From Massilia antarctica (lineage in GTDB: Bacteria > Pseudomonadota > Gammaproteobacteria > Burkholderiales > Burkholderiaceae_D): a DNA stretch of 64,000 nt. A model generated the notes under the pieces. That model was not told where the DNA came from. It searched no databases and saw only the letters and a program-made list of their open reading frames with translations. The position numbers were made by a program, and so were the translations under genes. The stretch covers positions 868,001 through 932,000 of the forward strand of contig NZ_CP065053.1 in assembly GCF_015689335.1 (NCBI RefSeq), read 5' to 3'. Shown in pieces: positions 1-8,621 of this stretch. Position 1 is the first letter of the stretch. Each line of letters starts with the position of its first letter.

Positions 1-456
1 GGGGGCCTATTGGCGTTTCTGTCGATCAACTATTTTAGCCGACTTGGCACTGTGTCGGGCACTGACGCAGTATCGATTGCGAATACCTACATTGTTTACA
101 CAACGTTCGTGATCGCGGCGGTAGCGTTGTTGCTGACCGTAGCCGGATTGATTTTCACTCAGCATTTTGCAATAGAAAAAGAAGCGCATATGGAGCACGC
201 GTTTAGCGCCGTGCTCACACTCGTGCAATCCGACGACGGTAAGGCTCAGAAAATGATTCAGCACATAATGGATAACCCGGCTGTCATCGACTACCTGAGT
301 GAAGCGCTGTCACAGAAGATCGATCAGGAACTCGCTTCCCGGCGAGCGAATGCGGATGCCACCTCACGCGATGCAGCGCAACAGGTCAAGGATATTGATT
401 TGCTGTCGAGCGATCTGTCCACAAACAAACATGGTCCGAAGGATGCACCAAAATGA
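1..456 (+). CDS. Hypothetical membrane protein, 5' end cut by window edge
   Basis: The reading frame is open from the first base, so the true start may lie outside; a TTG at 10 is the first start-like codon seen. The visible part has one clear hydrophobic segment (roughly residues 30-55 from the edge, rich in V, A, L and I), followed by a hydrophilic, charged tail that looks cytoplasmic and may be partly helical. I recognise no family. The stop overlaps the next start by 4 bases (ATGA at 453-456), so it is translationally coupled to the ImmA/IrrE-type peptidase gene. Base composition is lower in GC than the genes that follow, which fits accessory DNA. Function unknown; it may be a membrane partner or substrate of the peptidase, but that is inference from coupling only. 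Confidence 0.6.
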   Translation, partial: GGLLAFLSINYFSRLGTVSGTDAVSIANTYIVYTTFVIAAVALLLTVAGLIFTQHFAIEKEAHMEHAFSAVLTLVQSDDGKAQKMIQHIMDNPAVIDYLSEALSQKIDQELASRRANADATSRDAAQQVKDIDLLSSDLSTNKHGPKDAPK

Positions 457-1070
457 ATTCGATCGATTCAACGCCGCCAATCCAGAGCGCAGCCGCTTTA
501 TCGTCCTTCCTGAAAACTGCACACGGCTATGATCTGAATCGCGATGCTCCGCCGGTCGATGTCGACAGGATCGCGGAGCTGCTTGGCATCTGTGTGAGTG
601 AAGAGCCCCGGCACGACGCCGAACACGCTATTACGGTTGGCAAGATAACGCTCGAAAAGGATCAGCCGGCACGTGTATGGATCAATCCGGCAGAAAACGC
701 CTACGGGCCGCGTCGCCGTTTTACCCTGGCACACGAGATCGGTCACTTTTGCATGCACAGGTCGACCAATCAAACGACGTTTGTCGATACGAAAGCGACC
801 ATGAACCGCAGGGAATCGTTTTGGAACCGTTTTGAATCGGAGGCGAACAACTTCGCAGCGGAACTCCTCATGCCGGGAGCCCTGATCACATCAGCCGGAC
901 GCGGCATTATCGATCAATTCAAGGCCGACAACGACGCGGAGATGATGCCCATCACCGTCTTCGTGCAGCAGATGGCTTCCCGCTTCAAAGTATCCAATCT
1001 CGCCATGGAATACAGAATCAAGAATATGGGCATCAAAGGCCAGCAAGCTACCGACATCTCCACGACCTGA
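453..1070 (+). CDS. ImmA/IrrE family metallo-endopeptidase
   Basis: The 205-residue protein carries the zinc-protease signature FTLAHEIGHFCMH (HEIGH is the HExxH motif) near residue 97, with a downstream segment SEANNFAAELLMP that matches the second metal-binding part of the ImmA/IrrE (DUF955) family. Family members cleave or inactivate HTH repressors, as ImmA does for ICEBs1 ImmR and IrrE for DdrO. No HTH domain is fused here and no repressor gene lies alongside. The start is set by the ATGA overlap with the membrane-protein gene. The tail after residue 185 looks disordered. Family assignment is firm, the cellular target unknown. Confidence 0.85.
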   Translation: MNSIDSTPPIQSAAALSSFLKTAHGYDLNRDAPPVDVDRIAELLGICVSEEPRHDAEHAITVGKITLEKDQPARVWINPAENAYGPRRRFTLAHEIGHFCMHRSTNQTTFVDTKATMNRRESFWNRFESEANNFAAELLMPGALITSAGRGIIDQFKADNDAEMMPITVFVQQMASRFKVSNLAMEYRIKNMGIKGQQATDISTT

Positions 1071-1071
1071 C

Positions 1072-1632
1072 TCAGGCGTTGTTGTTCACTCCTGGCCGCG
1101 GGGTCTCCGTATCGCACAAAGTACGCCACACGGCCAATTTGGCCGTATACGGCGCCGTATACGCCGGACTACTCGACGGCAAGTTCACGATGCGATAGCG
1201 CGCTGCCTGCTCGCCCAGGGCTTTCATGCCCAGCCGCGCCGCCGTGCCGCCGTTGAATCCGATTGTCGTGAGCAGCGGCAAACTCGCCACCAATCCCGGC
1301 AGATCGTTGCCGACCTGGCCGCGAATCTGGCTGTCCAGACTGCCTTCGCGCGTGGCCTGCGCCACCACATCCCACAGGCCGATACCGTGCGCCAGCAGCG
1401 CTTGCAGGCGCGCATCGTAGTCCAGCGCCACCAGGTCGACACCGGTCAGCTCCGACATGAGTGTCCAGAAGCGGTTCTGGCGGTTGCCATAATACTGCTG
1501 CTGCGCGAGCGAGCGTTCTCCCGGCAGGCTGCCGAGCACGAGGATGCGGGTGTGCGGATCGACCACCGGCGCGAAACAGCGCTTGAGCGCCGCCGCATCC
1601 GCGTCTGGCGTGGAAGGCAGGAATTCATTCAT
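1072..1632 (-). CDS. DNA-deoxyinosine glycosylase (uracil-DNA glycosylase superfamily)
   Basis: A 186-residue protein with RILVLGSLPGERSLAQQQYYG near the N-terminus, the helix-strand start of the UDG superfamily fold, then NRFWTLM and a late NLPSSSPA segment that corresponds to the catalytic-loop region of Mug-like and hypoxanthine-type glycosylases. Such enzymes remove deaminated purines (hypoxanthine) from DNA by base excision. I take the ATG at 1632 because residues after it begin the conserved fold, while the longer upstream frame has no family character. A TAGAAT-type -10 box lies on the minus strand at 1640-1645, only 7 bases before this ATG, suggesting a leaderless message. It is transcribed divergently from the Mpo1-like gene. 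Substrate specificity is inferred from family resemblance. Confidence 0.75.
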   Translation of the reverse strand: MNEFLPSTPDADAAALKRCFAPVVDPHTRILVLGSLPGERSLAQQQYYGNRQNRFWTLMSELTGVDLVALDYDARLQALLAHGIGLWDVVAQATREGSLDSQIRGQVGNDLPGLVASLPLLTTIGFNGGTAARLGMKALGEQAARYRIVNLPSSSPAYTAPYTAKLAVWRTLCDTETPRPGVNNNA

Positions 1633-1639
1633 GGCAGCG

Positions 1640-1645
1640 ATTCTA
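1640..1645 (-). promoter_or_regulatory. -10 box for leaderless DNA glycosylase mRNA
   Basis: TAGAAT on the minus strand, 7 bases before ATG 1632. Same spacing as at 2217, 37755 and 51100. Confidence 0.5.
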
Positions 1646-1711
1646 GCAGCCCGCCGGACGGGTGTAGAATCGTCAGGCAAGCCAACCACAACAACAAAAT
1701 CGGAGACCCCC

Positions 1712-2158
1712 ATGGACCAAGCTGCCCAGCCGCGCGCCATCGATACCTTGCTCGCAAAATATAGCGAGAGCCACCTGAACCACACCAATGAAGTGATTCA
1801 CTTTGTCTGCGTGCCCGTGATCGTGTTCACCCTGCTCGGCATTGTCTGGTGGATCCACCCGTTCGCGGCCGTGGCCGTCACCCTGCTGTCGCTGTGCTAT
1901 TACTTCAAGCTGTCCAGGCCGTTTGCGGCCGGGATGCTGGCGATGTCGGCCGTGATGCTGGGCCTGCTGAGCCTGATGCCGCCCGCCACCGTGCTGCCGC
2001 TGTCCCTGGCCATCTTCGTGCTGGCCTGGATCGGCCAGTTCATCGGCCACAAGATCGAAGGCAAAAAACCGTCGTTCTTCGACGACCTGCGCTTCCTGCT
2101 GATCGGTCCGCTGTTCGTGCTGAGCTTCCTGTACCGCCGCCTGCACCTCGCGTGGTAA
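1712..2158 (+). CDS. Mpo1-like (DUF962) membrane protein
   Basis: The 148-residue protein begins with a polar stretch containing YSESHLNHTNEVIHFVCVP, whose spaced His residues are typical of the DUF962/Mpo1 family, followed by about four hydrophobic segments and the conserved WIGQFIGHKIEGKKPS with another His. The yeast founder Mpo1 is an iron(II)-dependent dioxygenase in fatty-acid alpha-oxidation; bacterial members are small inner-membrane proteins of unproven function. Start ATG 1712 has GGAG at 1702-1705, 6 bases upstream. The family call is firm; enzymatic activity is inference. Confidence 0.8.
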   Translation: MDQAAQPRAIDTLLAKYSESHLNHTNEVIHFVCVPVIVFTLLGIVWWIHPFAAVAVTLLSLCYYFKLSRPFAAGMLAMSAVMLGLLSLMPPATVLPLSLAIFVLAWIGQFIGHKIEGKKPSFFDDLRFLLIGPLFVLSFLYRRLHLAW

Positions 2159-2216
2159 GGATCGCGCCGCGCTGACGGTTTTATGGCGATGACGGGCAGG
2201 AAGTTGCGAATGCCCG

Positions 2217-2222
2217 TATACT
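2217..2222 (+). promoter_or_regulatory. -10 box for EamA gene
   Basis: TATACT, 6 bases before ATG 2229; no ribosome site between. Confidence 0.5.
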
Positions 2223-2228
2223 TTCCGC

Positions 2229-3185
2229 ATGTCATCTCCACTCCTCTTCGCGATCGCGGCCCTGATCTGGGGCTCCACCTTTTTTGCCATCACCTTGCAG
2301 CTGGGCGAAGTCGCGCCGGCGGTGTCGGTGGTGTACCGCTTCGGCCTGGCGTCGGCCACCTTGTTTGCCTGGTGCCTGCTGCGCGGCGACAGCTTGCGCC
2401 TGCCATGGCGCGCCCAACGCTGGGTGATGCTGCAGGGCTTTTTCACCTTTGCCCTGTCCTACGTATGCACTTACGGTTCCGAGCAATACCTGGTGTCGGG
2501 CCTGGTGGCGGTGCTGTTCGCGTTGATGGTGTTCTGGACCCCGATCTGCAGCCGCATCGCCTTCGGCACGCCGATTTCCTGGCGCACCTGGGCCGCCGGC
2601 TTGATCGCCATCGTCGGCGTGACGATGCTGTTCTACCACTCGATTGCCGGCGCCTGGAAAGAGATCGCGGGCGGCGGCACCGGCCACTTCCTGCTCGGAC
2701 TGGCGCTGGCCCTGGTCGCCACCATTGCCAGCTCGGCCGGCACGGTAGTGGTGGCCAAGGTGCGCGAGCAATCGTCGAACCTGATGCTGACCATGGCTTG
2801 GTCAATGTTCTGGGGCACCTCGATGGTGGCCGCCTGGGCGCTCGCGAGCGGCCAGCAATTCGCGCTGCCGGGCGCGCCGCGCTACTGGATGGCCCTGCTC
2901 TACCTGTCGCTGTTCGGCTCGGTCATCGCCTTCAATGCCTATTTCACCCTGATCAACCGCATCGGCTCGCAGAAAGCCGTGTACATCGGCGTGGTCACGC
3001 CCGTGATTTCGGTGTTGCTATCGATCCAGCTTGAACATTACCGGCCCGGTCCGGTCGAATGGCTGGGCATGGTCGTCTGCCTGGCCAGCGTCGCCTGGGC
3101 GCTGCGCGCGCCCGCCGCTGCATCTCCCTCTTCCAACCAACCCGCGCCGGACCCCAGCCTGGCCGCCATTCCCGAGGTTCCATGA
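2229..3185 (+). CDS. EamA/DMT family permease
   Basis: A 318-residue protein with about ten hydrophobic segments in two EamA halves (around residues 1-135 and 150-290). The N-terminus has the family hallmark ALIWGSTFFAI, and the second half starts with a GTVVVAKV segment. Family members are drug/metabolite or amino-acid exporters; no substrate can be read here. The C-terminus is a Pro/Ala-rich tail of about 25 residues. There is no Shine-Dalgarno sequence before ATG 2229, but TATACT at 2217-2222 sits 6 bases upstream, so the message may start at the ATG. The stop overlaps the GNAT gene by 4 bases. Confidence 0.85.
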   Translation: MSSPLLFAIAALIWGSTFFAITLQLGEVAPAVSVVYRFGLASATLFAWCLLRGDSLRLPWRAQRWVMLQGFFTFALSYVCTYGSEQYLVSGLVAVLFALMVFWTPICSRIAFGTPISWRTWAAGLIAIVGVTMLFYHSIAGAWKEIAGGGTGHFLLGLALALVATIASSAGTVVVAKVREQSSNLMLTMAWSMFWGTSMVAAWALASGQQFALPGAPRYWMALLYLSLFGSVIAFNAYFTLINRIGSQKAVYIGVVTPVISVLLSIQLEHYRPGPVEWLGMVVCLASVAWALRAPAAASPSSNQPAPDPSLAAIPEVP

Positions 3186-3673
3186 ATACCGACAACACCT
3201 TCACCATCCGCCCGGCGCAAGCGTCCGACGTCGCGCATATTTACGGCATGATCGTCGAATTGGCCGTGTTCGAGAAACTCGAACACCTGGTCGTGGCCAC
3301 CGAAGAGCAGCTGCACGACGCCCTGTTCGGTGCGCGTCCCTCATGCGAAGCACTGGTCGGCGTCGAAGATGGCGAGGTGGCCTGTTTCGCCTTGTTCTTC
3401 CACAATTTCTCCACCTTCCTCACGCGCAAGGGGCTGTACCTGGAGGATCTATACGTCAAGCAAGTACACCGTGGAAAAGGTTACGGCAAGCAAATGCTCG
3501 CCGCGCTGGCGCAACTGGCGGTGGAGCGCGAGTGCGGGCGCTTCGAATGGTCGGTGCTCGACTGGAATGACAACGCCATCAATTTTTACAAGAGCGTGGG
3601 CGCGCAAATCTTGCCGGACTGGCGCATCTGCCGGGTCGACGGCGTTGCGCTGAACAAGCTTGCCGAGTCCTGA
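3182..3673 (+). CDS. GNAT family N-acetyltransferase
   Basis: A 163-residue acetyltransferase of the GNAT fold. The acetyl-CoA binding motif A is seen as VHRGKGYGKQML (R/QxxGxG/A form), preceded by the strand LYLEDLYV and followed by FEWSVLDWNDNAINFYKSVGA, the usual motif B. Close relatives are described as diamine acetyltransferase-like proteins (SAT family), but the substrate is not decided by sequence. Start ATG 3182 overlaps the stop of the EamA gene (ATGA), so the two form an operon, ended by the hairpin at 3683-3708. Confidence 0.85.
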   Translation: MNTDNTFTIRPAQASDVAHIYGMIVELAVFEKLEHLVVATEEQLHDALFGARPSCEALVGVEDGEVACFALFFHNFSTFLTRKGLYLEDLYVKQVHRGKGYGKQMLAALAQLAVERECGRFEWSVLDWNDNAINFYKSVGAQILPDWRICRVDGVALNKLAES

Positions 3674-3674
3674 A

Positions 3675-3721
3675 AAGAAAAAGCCCACGGGCTAAAATCA
3701 CCGTGGGCAAACCCATTTTTT
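3675..3721 (+). terminator. Bidirectional rho-independent terminator
   Basis: Stem GCCCACGG (3683-3690) and CCGTGGGC (3701-3708) with a 10-base loop. On the plus strand a T-run follows at 3715-3721; on the minus strand the stem is followed by TTTTT and a pyrimidine stretch (3682 to 3675). It can end the EamA-GNAT operon from the left and the hut operon from the right. Confidence 0.75.
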
Positions 3722-3799
3722 TAGAATGGGGAGGGGAGACTGGAGACAATCTACAGCTTCACTATAGTGGGCGGCTGGGCGCAATTCTGTGGCCTTTAC

Positions 3800-3844
3800 A
3801 ATTGCTTACCTCTGTTTAAAAGCCGTAACTTGTTGTAAGCAATT
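3800..3844. repeat. Perfect 10-bp inverted repeat between converging operons
   Basis: AATTGCTTAC (3800-3809) and GTAAGCAATT (3835-3844) are exact inverse complements separated by 25 bases, in the 240-base gap between the GNAT gene and the ABC gene. No promoter or ORF is associated. It could be a protein-binding site or a long-loop hairpin at the transcript end; no function is supported. Confidence 0.5.
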
Positions 3845-3913
3845 ATTATCCTCCCGAAAACGGCGGGCTTGACGGGACGCAAACGAACGCGCGAGCGTGC
3901 GGCCCAGGCAAGC

Positions 3914-5410
3914 TTAGCGGCGGCGCGCGATCAAGCGTTCTCCTGCTTCAAACAGTCCCTGTGTCAGCAAAGCCAGCAGCGCTGCCGGAATCGCGCCTGC
4001 CAGCAACATATCGTTATCGTTGAGGGCGAGGCCAATCGTGATGCGCTCGCCAAAGCCGCCGGCGCCGATGAAAGCCGCGATCGTCGCCGTCCCCACGCTC
4101 ATCACCGCCGCGGTCTTGATGCCAGCAAGAATCACCGGCAATGCCAGCGGCAGCTCGACATGGACCAGGGTCGCGCGCCGGTCCAGCCCGAGCGCCTGCG
4201 CCGCCGTGCGCAAGCCCTGCGGCACACCCAACAGGCCGGTACAGGTGTTGCGCACGATCGGCAGCAGCGCGTACACGAACAGCGCCACCAGCGCCGGCAC
4301 GGTGCCGATCATGCCCAGTAGCGGGATCAGGATGGCCAGCAAGGCCAGGGACGGCACCGTCTGCAGCATGCCAGCCAGCGCCAGCACCGTTTGGCGCAGG
4401 CGCGGCGCGAAAGCGGCCACGATCCCCAGCGGAATGCCGACCAGGCAAGCGAGCACCACCGATGCCAGCACCAGCACCACATGCTGGCGGGTCAGGGTCC
4501 ACAGGCTTGTGTCGAACATCTTGTTCATCAGGCCGGCGCGCGCTGCGCCCGGCGCGGCGGTGGCCGGGGTCAGCCAGTTTTTGGCGACGGCCGCGAAGCT
4601 CTTCCCTTCCAGTTCCACCTGCGCATTCATGGCGATCATCTGTTCGGCCGTGATGCGTCCTTCCAGTTTGGCGATGGCCGCCCACGCCTTCGGAAAGCGC
4701 TGCGGCGCATCGAGCCGGTACAGCAGCATGGCGTCGTAGCGCGGAAAATAAGCCAGATCGTCCTTGAGCACGCGCAGGCCGTACTGGCCTATCTTGGCGT
4801 CGGTCGAGTAGATATCGATCACGTCCACTTGGCGCTGGGCCAGGGCCTCGTAGGCGATGCCGTGATCGAGGCCGCGCGGCATGTGCGGCAGGCCATAGCG
4901 CTGCTTGAGGCCCGGCCAGCCATCGGCGCGGCCGATGAATTCGTGCGACAGGCCGAGCTTGAGCGCCGGCTGGCGCGCCAGGTCCGACAGGCTATCGATG
5001 CCCTTGCTATCGCCGCGCATGGCCAGCGCATAGGTATTGTTAAAGCCCAGCGGCAGCGCCACGCCCAGGCCCATGGGTTTCAGGGCCGCGCGCATCTGTT
5101 CGAGCGAACTGGCGCGGGTGTTCTTGAGGATTTCGAGGTCGATCGTGCCCATATATTCGGGATACACGTCGATGCTGCCGCCCTGCAGGGCAGCGAGCAC
5201 GATGGCGGTATTGCCCAGGCCCTGGCGGTGTTCGGCCCTGGCGCCGTGGGCGGCCGCGGTCTGGGTCAGTACCTCGCCCAGGATGTACGACTCGGTAAAG
5301 CGCTTGGAACCGACGCGCAGGGGTTCGGCGTCGGCCGCCGTGGCGGCGCCCGCGAGGACGAACGTAAAGACAGATAGCCAGCGCAAGGCCGTGGCAAAAA
5401 AGGTGCGCAC
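3914..5410 (-). CDS. Fused ABC substrate-binding/permease protein, glycine-betaine/histidine (QAT) type
   Basis: A 498-residue protein with a signal peptide (residues 1-28), a substrate-binding domain of the OpuAC/ProX type to about residue 285 (LRVGSKRFTESYILGE, LGNTAIVLAALQGG), then an inner-membrane permease domain of about 200 residues with five or six hydrophobic helices and the cytoplasmic loop ALGLDRRATLVHVELPLALP that docks the ATPase. This SBP-permease fusion is known for quaternary-amine transporters; HutX/HutW of the same family import histidine in Sinorhizobium and Pseudomonas hut loci, so histidine or urocanate uptake is the likely job. The GTG start at 5410 has GGGAGA just upstream. 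It is the last gene of the hut operon, 17 bases after hutI. No ATPase partner is in the window. Confidence 0.85.
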   Translation of the reverse strand: MRTFFATALRWLSVFTFVLAGAATAADAEPLRVGSKRFTESYILGEVLTQTAAAHGARAEHRQGLGNTAIVLAALQGGSIDVYPEYMGTIDLEILKNTRASSLEQMRAALKPMGLGVALPLGFNNTYALAMRGDSKGIDSLSDLARQPALKLGLSHEFIGRADGWPGLKQRYGLPHMPRGLDHGIAYEALAQRQVDVIDIYSTDAKIGQYGLRVLKDDLAYFPRYDAMLLYRLDAPQRFPKAWAAIAKLEGRITAEQMIAMNAQVELEGKSFAAVAKNWLTPATAAPGAARAGLMNKMFDTSLWTLTRQHVVLVLASVVLACLVGIPLGIVAAFAPRLRQTVLALAGMLQTVPSLALLAILIPLLGMIGTVPALVALFVYALLPIVRNTCTGLLGVPQGLRTAAQALGLDRRATLVHVELPLALPVILAGIKTAAVMSVGTATIAAFIGAGGFGERITIGLALNDNDMLLAGAIPAALLALLTQGLFEAGERLIARRR

Positions 5411-5427
5411 GGCACTCTCCCGAAAGT

Positions 5428-6663
5428 TTAGTCGGGCAAGCTTACCACCGGTTTGCGCAGCACGCCCGCATTGACCACCGCGCGGCAGGGATTGAAGCCG
5501 ATCGCATACGACAGGTCGGCCGGCCGCGCGATCTCCCACAGCGCGAAGTCGGCGCGCTTGCCGAGCGCCAGCGAGCCGATGTCGGCAGCGCGCCCGAGCG
5601 CGCGCGCGGCGTGGATGGTGGTGCCGGCCAGCGCCTCCTGCGGCGTCACCCTCCACAGGGTGCACGCCATGTTCATCGCCAGCAGGATCGACGTCATCGG
5701 CGAGGTGCCGGGATTGCAGTCGGTGGCCACCGCCATCGGCACGCCGGCCGCGCGCAGGGCCGCCACCGGCGGCTGCACGGTATCGCGCAGGAAGTAATAG
5801 GCGCCAGGCAGCAGCACCGCCACCGTACCCGATGCCGCCATCGCGGAAATGCCCTCGATGCCCAGGTGTTCGAGGTGGTCGGCCGAGAGCCCACCGAAGC
5901 GCGCCACCAGCTCGGCCCCGCCCTGGTCCGACAACTGCTCCGCGTGCAGCTTGACCGGCATGCCATGGCGCCGCGCGGCCTCGAAAATGCGCTCGGTCTG
6001 GGCGGCGGAGAAGCCGATGCGCTCGCAAAAGGCGTCGACCGCGTCGGCCAGGCCCAGCGCCGCCAGTTGCGGCAGCATGCGCTGGCAGATCTCATCGACG
6101 TAATCGTCGGCACGGCCGGCGAATTCCGGCGGCAGCGCGTGCGCCCCCAGGAAGGTGGCGGACACGCTCACCGGCAGCACCTGCCCCACGCGGCGCGCCA
6201 CGCGCAGCATCTTGGCCTCGTCGTCCAGGCTCAAGCCGTAGCCGGACTTGATTTCGAGCGTGGTCACGCCTTCGGCCAGCAGGCTGGCCACGCGCGGAAG
6301 GCTCTGGCGCAGCAGTTCGTCTTCCGATGCGGCGCGGGTGGCGCGCACGGTCGACATGATGCCGCCGCCGGCCTTGGCGATGTCTTCATAGGTGGCGCCG
6401 TTCAGGCGCGCCTCGAATTCATCGCTGCGGTTGCCCGCGTGGACAATATGTGTGTGACAGTCGACCAGGCCGGGCGTGAGCCAGCAGCCGCCGCCATCGT
6501 GCACGGTGGCGGCCGGCGGCGCCTCGGCGCGCGGCCCGAGCCAAGCGATACGCCCGTCCAGCACCGCGATCGCGCCGTCGCGCAGCTCGCCGTAGCCCTG
6601 CTCCATGGTGGCCAGGTGCACATTGGTAAAGAGCGCGTCGCATCGCGAATCGCAGATGGTCAT
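5428..6663 (-). CDS. hutI: Imidazolonepropionase
   Basis: The 411-residue amidohydrolase hydrolyses 4-imidazolone-5-propanoate to N-formimino-L-glutamate, third step of histidine degradation. It has the metal-binding [10 protein letters not shown] near residue 70, the conserved EIKSGYGL and [15 protein letters not shown] segments with the metal-ligand His, and [10 protein letters not shown] with the catalytic Asp region. Length fits the family (about 400-415). It starts 3 bases after hutD stops and is followed by the ABC gene, so it lies in the hutU-to-ABC operon, presumably controlled by HutC. Confidence 0.96.
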   Translation of the reverse strand: MTICDSRCDALFTNVHLATMEQGYGELRDGAIAVLDGRIAWLGPRAEAPPAATVHDGGGCWLTPGLVDCHTHIVHAGNRSDEFEARLNGATYEDIAKAGGGIMSTVRATRAASEDELLRQSLPRVASLLAEGVTTLEIKSGYGLSLDDEAKMLRVARRVGQVLPVSVSATFLGAHALPPEFAGRADDYVDEICQRMLPQLAALGLADAVDAFCERIGFSAAQTERIFEAARRHGMPVKLHAEQLSDQGGAELVARFGGLSADHLEHLGIEGISAMAASGTVAVLLPGAYYFLRDTVQPPVAALRAAGVPMAVATDCNPGTSPMTSILLAMNMACTLWRVTPQEALAGTTIHAARALGRAADIGSLALGKRADFALWEIARPADLSYAIGFNPCRAVVNAGVLRKPVVSLPD

Positions 6664-6666
6664 CGG

Positions 6667-7251
6667 CTAGTCCTGGTTGAAGTAAATATCGACGATGAAG
6701 ATCGTCGCCTGGCCCGCCTCCAGGGTCCAGACGGATTCGCCCTCGAACAGCACCGCGTCGTAGCGCACCATGCCGATCCGTTCATCGTCGCTGCTCACTT
6801 CCAGGCTCTCGCCTTCGGCCAGGAACAAGACCGTCACGTCGGCGCGCGTGGCAAAGCCGGACGTGCCCGACAGGCTGCGCTTGCCCAACTGGTGACGGCA
6901 GCTTGCGCGCCGCGTCATGACGTTGAAATCCGTGGTCGGCAGCGCACCGACGGTGGCGACGACCTGCGATTCGCCGGCAAACTCCAGCACCGGGTCCTCG
7001 TCGCCAAGCACAAAGCGGCTATCGCCATCGATGTCGAGCGTGACACCGGGGCCGTCGACCAGCGCCAGGGTGCGGTCGATGCCGGCAAAGACCGAGAACG
7101 GCCCGCTGCTGGCGATGGTGGCGAGGCTGATACGCCAGTCGAAGCTGCCCTGCTCCGCCAGCGGCGGCGAGATCGCGATTTCGGTGGTGCTGCCGCCGCC
7201 GTTTTTCCACGAGGAGGCTTCCAGGCTGGCAAAGGGAATCAGAACGGTCAT
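6667..7251 (-). CDS. hutD: HutD family protein
   Basis: A 194-residue cupin-like protein with the family opening PFASLEASSWKNGGGSTTEIAI and DWRISLATIASSGPFSVFAGIDR, both diagnostic of HutD. In Pseudomonas fluorescens HutD acts as a governor that limits hut expression, perhaps by binding urocanate or formylglutamate; it is not catalytic in the pathway. It overlaps the hutF stop by 4 bases (ATGA at 7248-7251) and precedes hutI by 3 bases, so its amount is tied to the catabolic enzymes. Identification is firm, mechanism in this organism unknown. Confidence 0.93.
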   Translation of the reverse strand: MTVLIPFASLEASSWKNGGGSTTEIAISPPLAEQGSFDWRISLATIASSGPFSVFAGIDRTLALVDGPGVTLDIDGDSRFVLGDEDPVLEFAGESQVVATVGALPTTDFNVMTRRASCRHQLGKRSLSGTSGFATRADVTVLFLAEGESLEVSSDDERIGMVRYDAVLFEGESVWTLEAGQATIFIVDIYFNQD

Positions 7252-8621
7252 GGTCGTAGCCTGCGCAGTTCGGCGATGGTCTGTTTGTAGCGCTGCGCAA
7301 TCGCCCCTTGCGCAATGTGCTCGCGATTGCGCACGACCCAGCGGCCGCCCACCATCACATCCCTGACAAGATTGTCGTTACCACAGAAAATGAAGCTGCC
7401 CAGCACATCCTCCGCGCCGATGCCGGCGAGGTTGGGATGGTCGCTGTCGAGCACCAGCAGGTCGGCCCGTTTGCCCGTTGCCAGCACGCCCACCGGGCGG
7501 CCGCTGGCTTGCGCGCCGCCATGCAAGGCACTTTGCCACAAGAAGTCGCCGACGCGGCGCTGCGTTGGAGACGCCGCCACATTGCGCTTCTGGTGCAGCA
7601 GGCGCTGGCCGTATTCGAGCCAGCGCAATTCCTCCACCGGCGACTGCGACACGTGGCTGTCGCTGCCGATGCCGATGCGCCCGCCGGCCGCCAGGAATGG
7701 CGCGAGCGGGAACAGGCCGTCGCCCAGGTTCGCCTCCGTGGTCGGGCACAGACCCGCCACGGCACTGCGGGCGGCCAGCGCGGCCACCTCGCCATCGTCC
7801 AGGTGCGTGGCGTGCACCAGGCACCAGCGCGCATCGAGCGCCACCTGATCCATCAGGTAACGCACCGGGCGCTGGCCGCTGAACGCCAGGCACTGCTCCA
7901 CTTCGCCCTGCTGCTCGGCGATGTGGATATGCAGCGGACGGTCGGCCGGCAGTACCGCCAGCACCTCGCGGATCTGCCCGAGCGAAGCCGCGCGCAGCGA
8001 ATGCGGCGCCACCCCGACTTCGACCTGGCCGCTGCGCAAGGGTTCGAGAGAGTCGACGATGCGCAGCACGTCGGCGGCATTGGTACGGAAGCGCTGCTGC
8101 TCCGGCGCCAGCGGTTTTTCGCCAAAGCCGGCATAGCTGTACAACACCGGCAGCATGGTCACGCCCATGCCGGTCAACTGCGCGGCGGCGACGACCCTTT
8201 CGGCCGTTTCCGCCGGCCGCGCGTACATGACGCCGTCCTGGTCGCGCTGCACATAATGAAATTCGCACACCGAGGTGTAACCGTGGCGCAGGCATTCCGA
8301 GAACAGCTGCGCGGCGATGGCTTCGATATGCTCCGGCGTCATTTGGCGCGCGAAGCGGTACATCAGCTGGCGCCAGGTCCAGAAACTGTCCGGCCCCTCG
8401 CCCGCGGTTTCGGTCAGGCCGCCAAGGGCGCGCTGGAAGGCGTGCGAATGCAGGTTGACCATGCCGGGCAAGACCAGGTCGGCCATCGGCTCGCCGGCGT
8501 GCACGGCGCCCGGCGCCACCGTCAGCAGGGTGCCGCCGGCCCCCCATTCGATCAGGACATTGGCCTCCCAGCCGTGCGCCAGCAGGGCATGGCGCGCAAA
8601 CAGGACACGAGGCTCGCTCAT
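7248..8621 (-). CDS. hutF: Formimidoylglutamate deiminase
   Basis: A 457-residue amidohydrolase converting N-formimino-L-glutamate to N-formyl-L-glutamate plus ammonia, the extra step of the five-step hut pathway. Visible motifs are NLHSHAFQRALGG (metal HxH), PHSLRA, HIHIAEQ, LVHATHLDD and GIGSDSHVS with the catalytic Asp. The start at 8621 is fixed by ATGA overlap with hutG and by the N-terminus of the family; a longer upstream frame is only antisense to hutG. The next gene hutD overlaps its stop. Confidence 0.95.
   Translation of the reverse strand: MSEPRVLFARHALLAHGWEANVLIEWGAGGTLLTVAPGAVHAGEPMADLVLPGMVNLHSHAFQRALGGLTETAGEGPDSFWTWRQLMYRFARQMTPEHIEAIAAQLFSECLRHGYTSVCEFHYVQRDQDGVMYARPAETAERVVAAAQLTGMGVTMLPVLYSYAGFGEKPLAPEQQRFRTNAADVLRIVDSLEPLRSGQVEVGVAPHSLRAASLGQIREVLAVLPADRPLHIHIAEQQGEVEQCLAFSGQRPVRYLMDQVALDARWCLVHATHLDDGEVAALAARSAVAGLCPTTEANLGDGLFPLAPFLAAGGRIGIGSDSHVSQSPVEELRWLEYGQRLLHQKRNVAASPTQRRVGDFLWQSALHGGAQASGRPVGVLATGKRADLLVLDSDHPNLAGIGAEDVLGSFIFCGNDNLVRDVMVGGRWVVRNREHIAQGAIAQRYKQTIAELRRLRP

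Noticed and set aside
5411..6028. Long upstream extension of the ABC transporter frame on the minus strand
   Set aside because: It lies entirely inside hutI in another frame, has Arg/Ala/Gly-rich shadow composition, and the signal peptide begins at the GTG at 5410.
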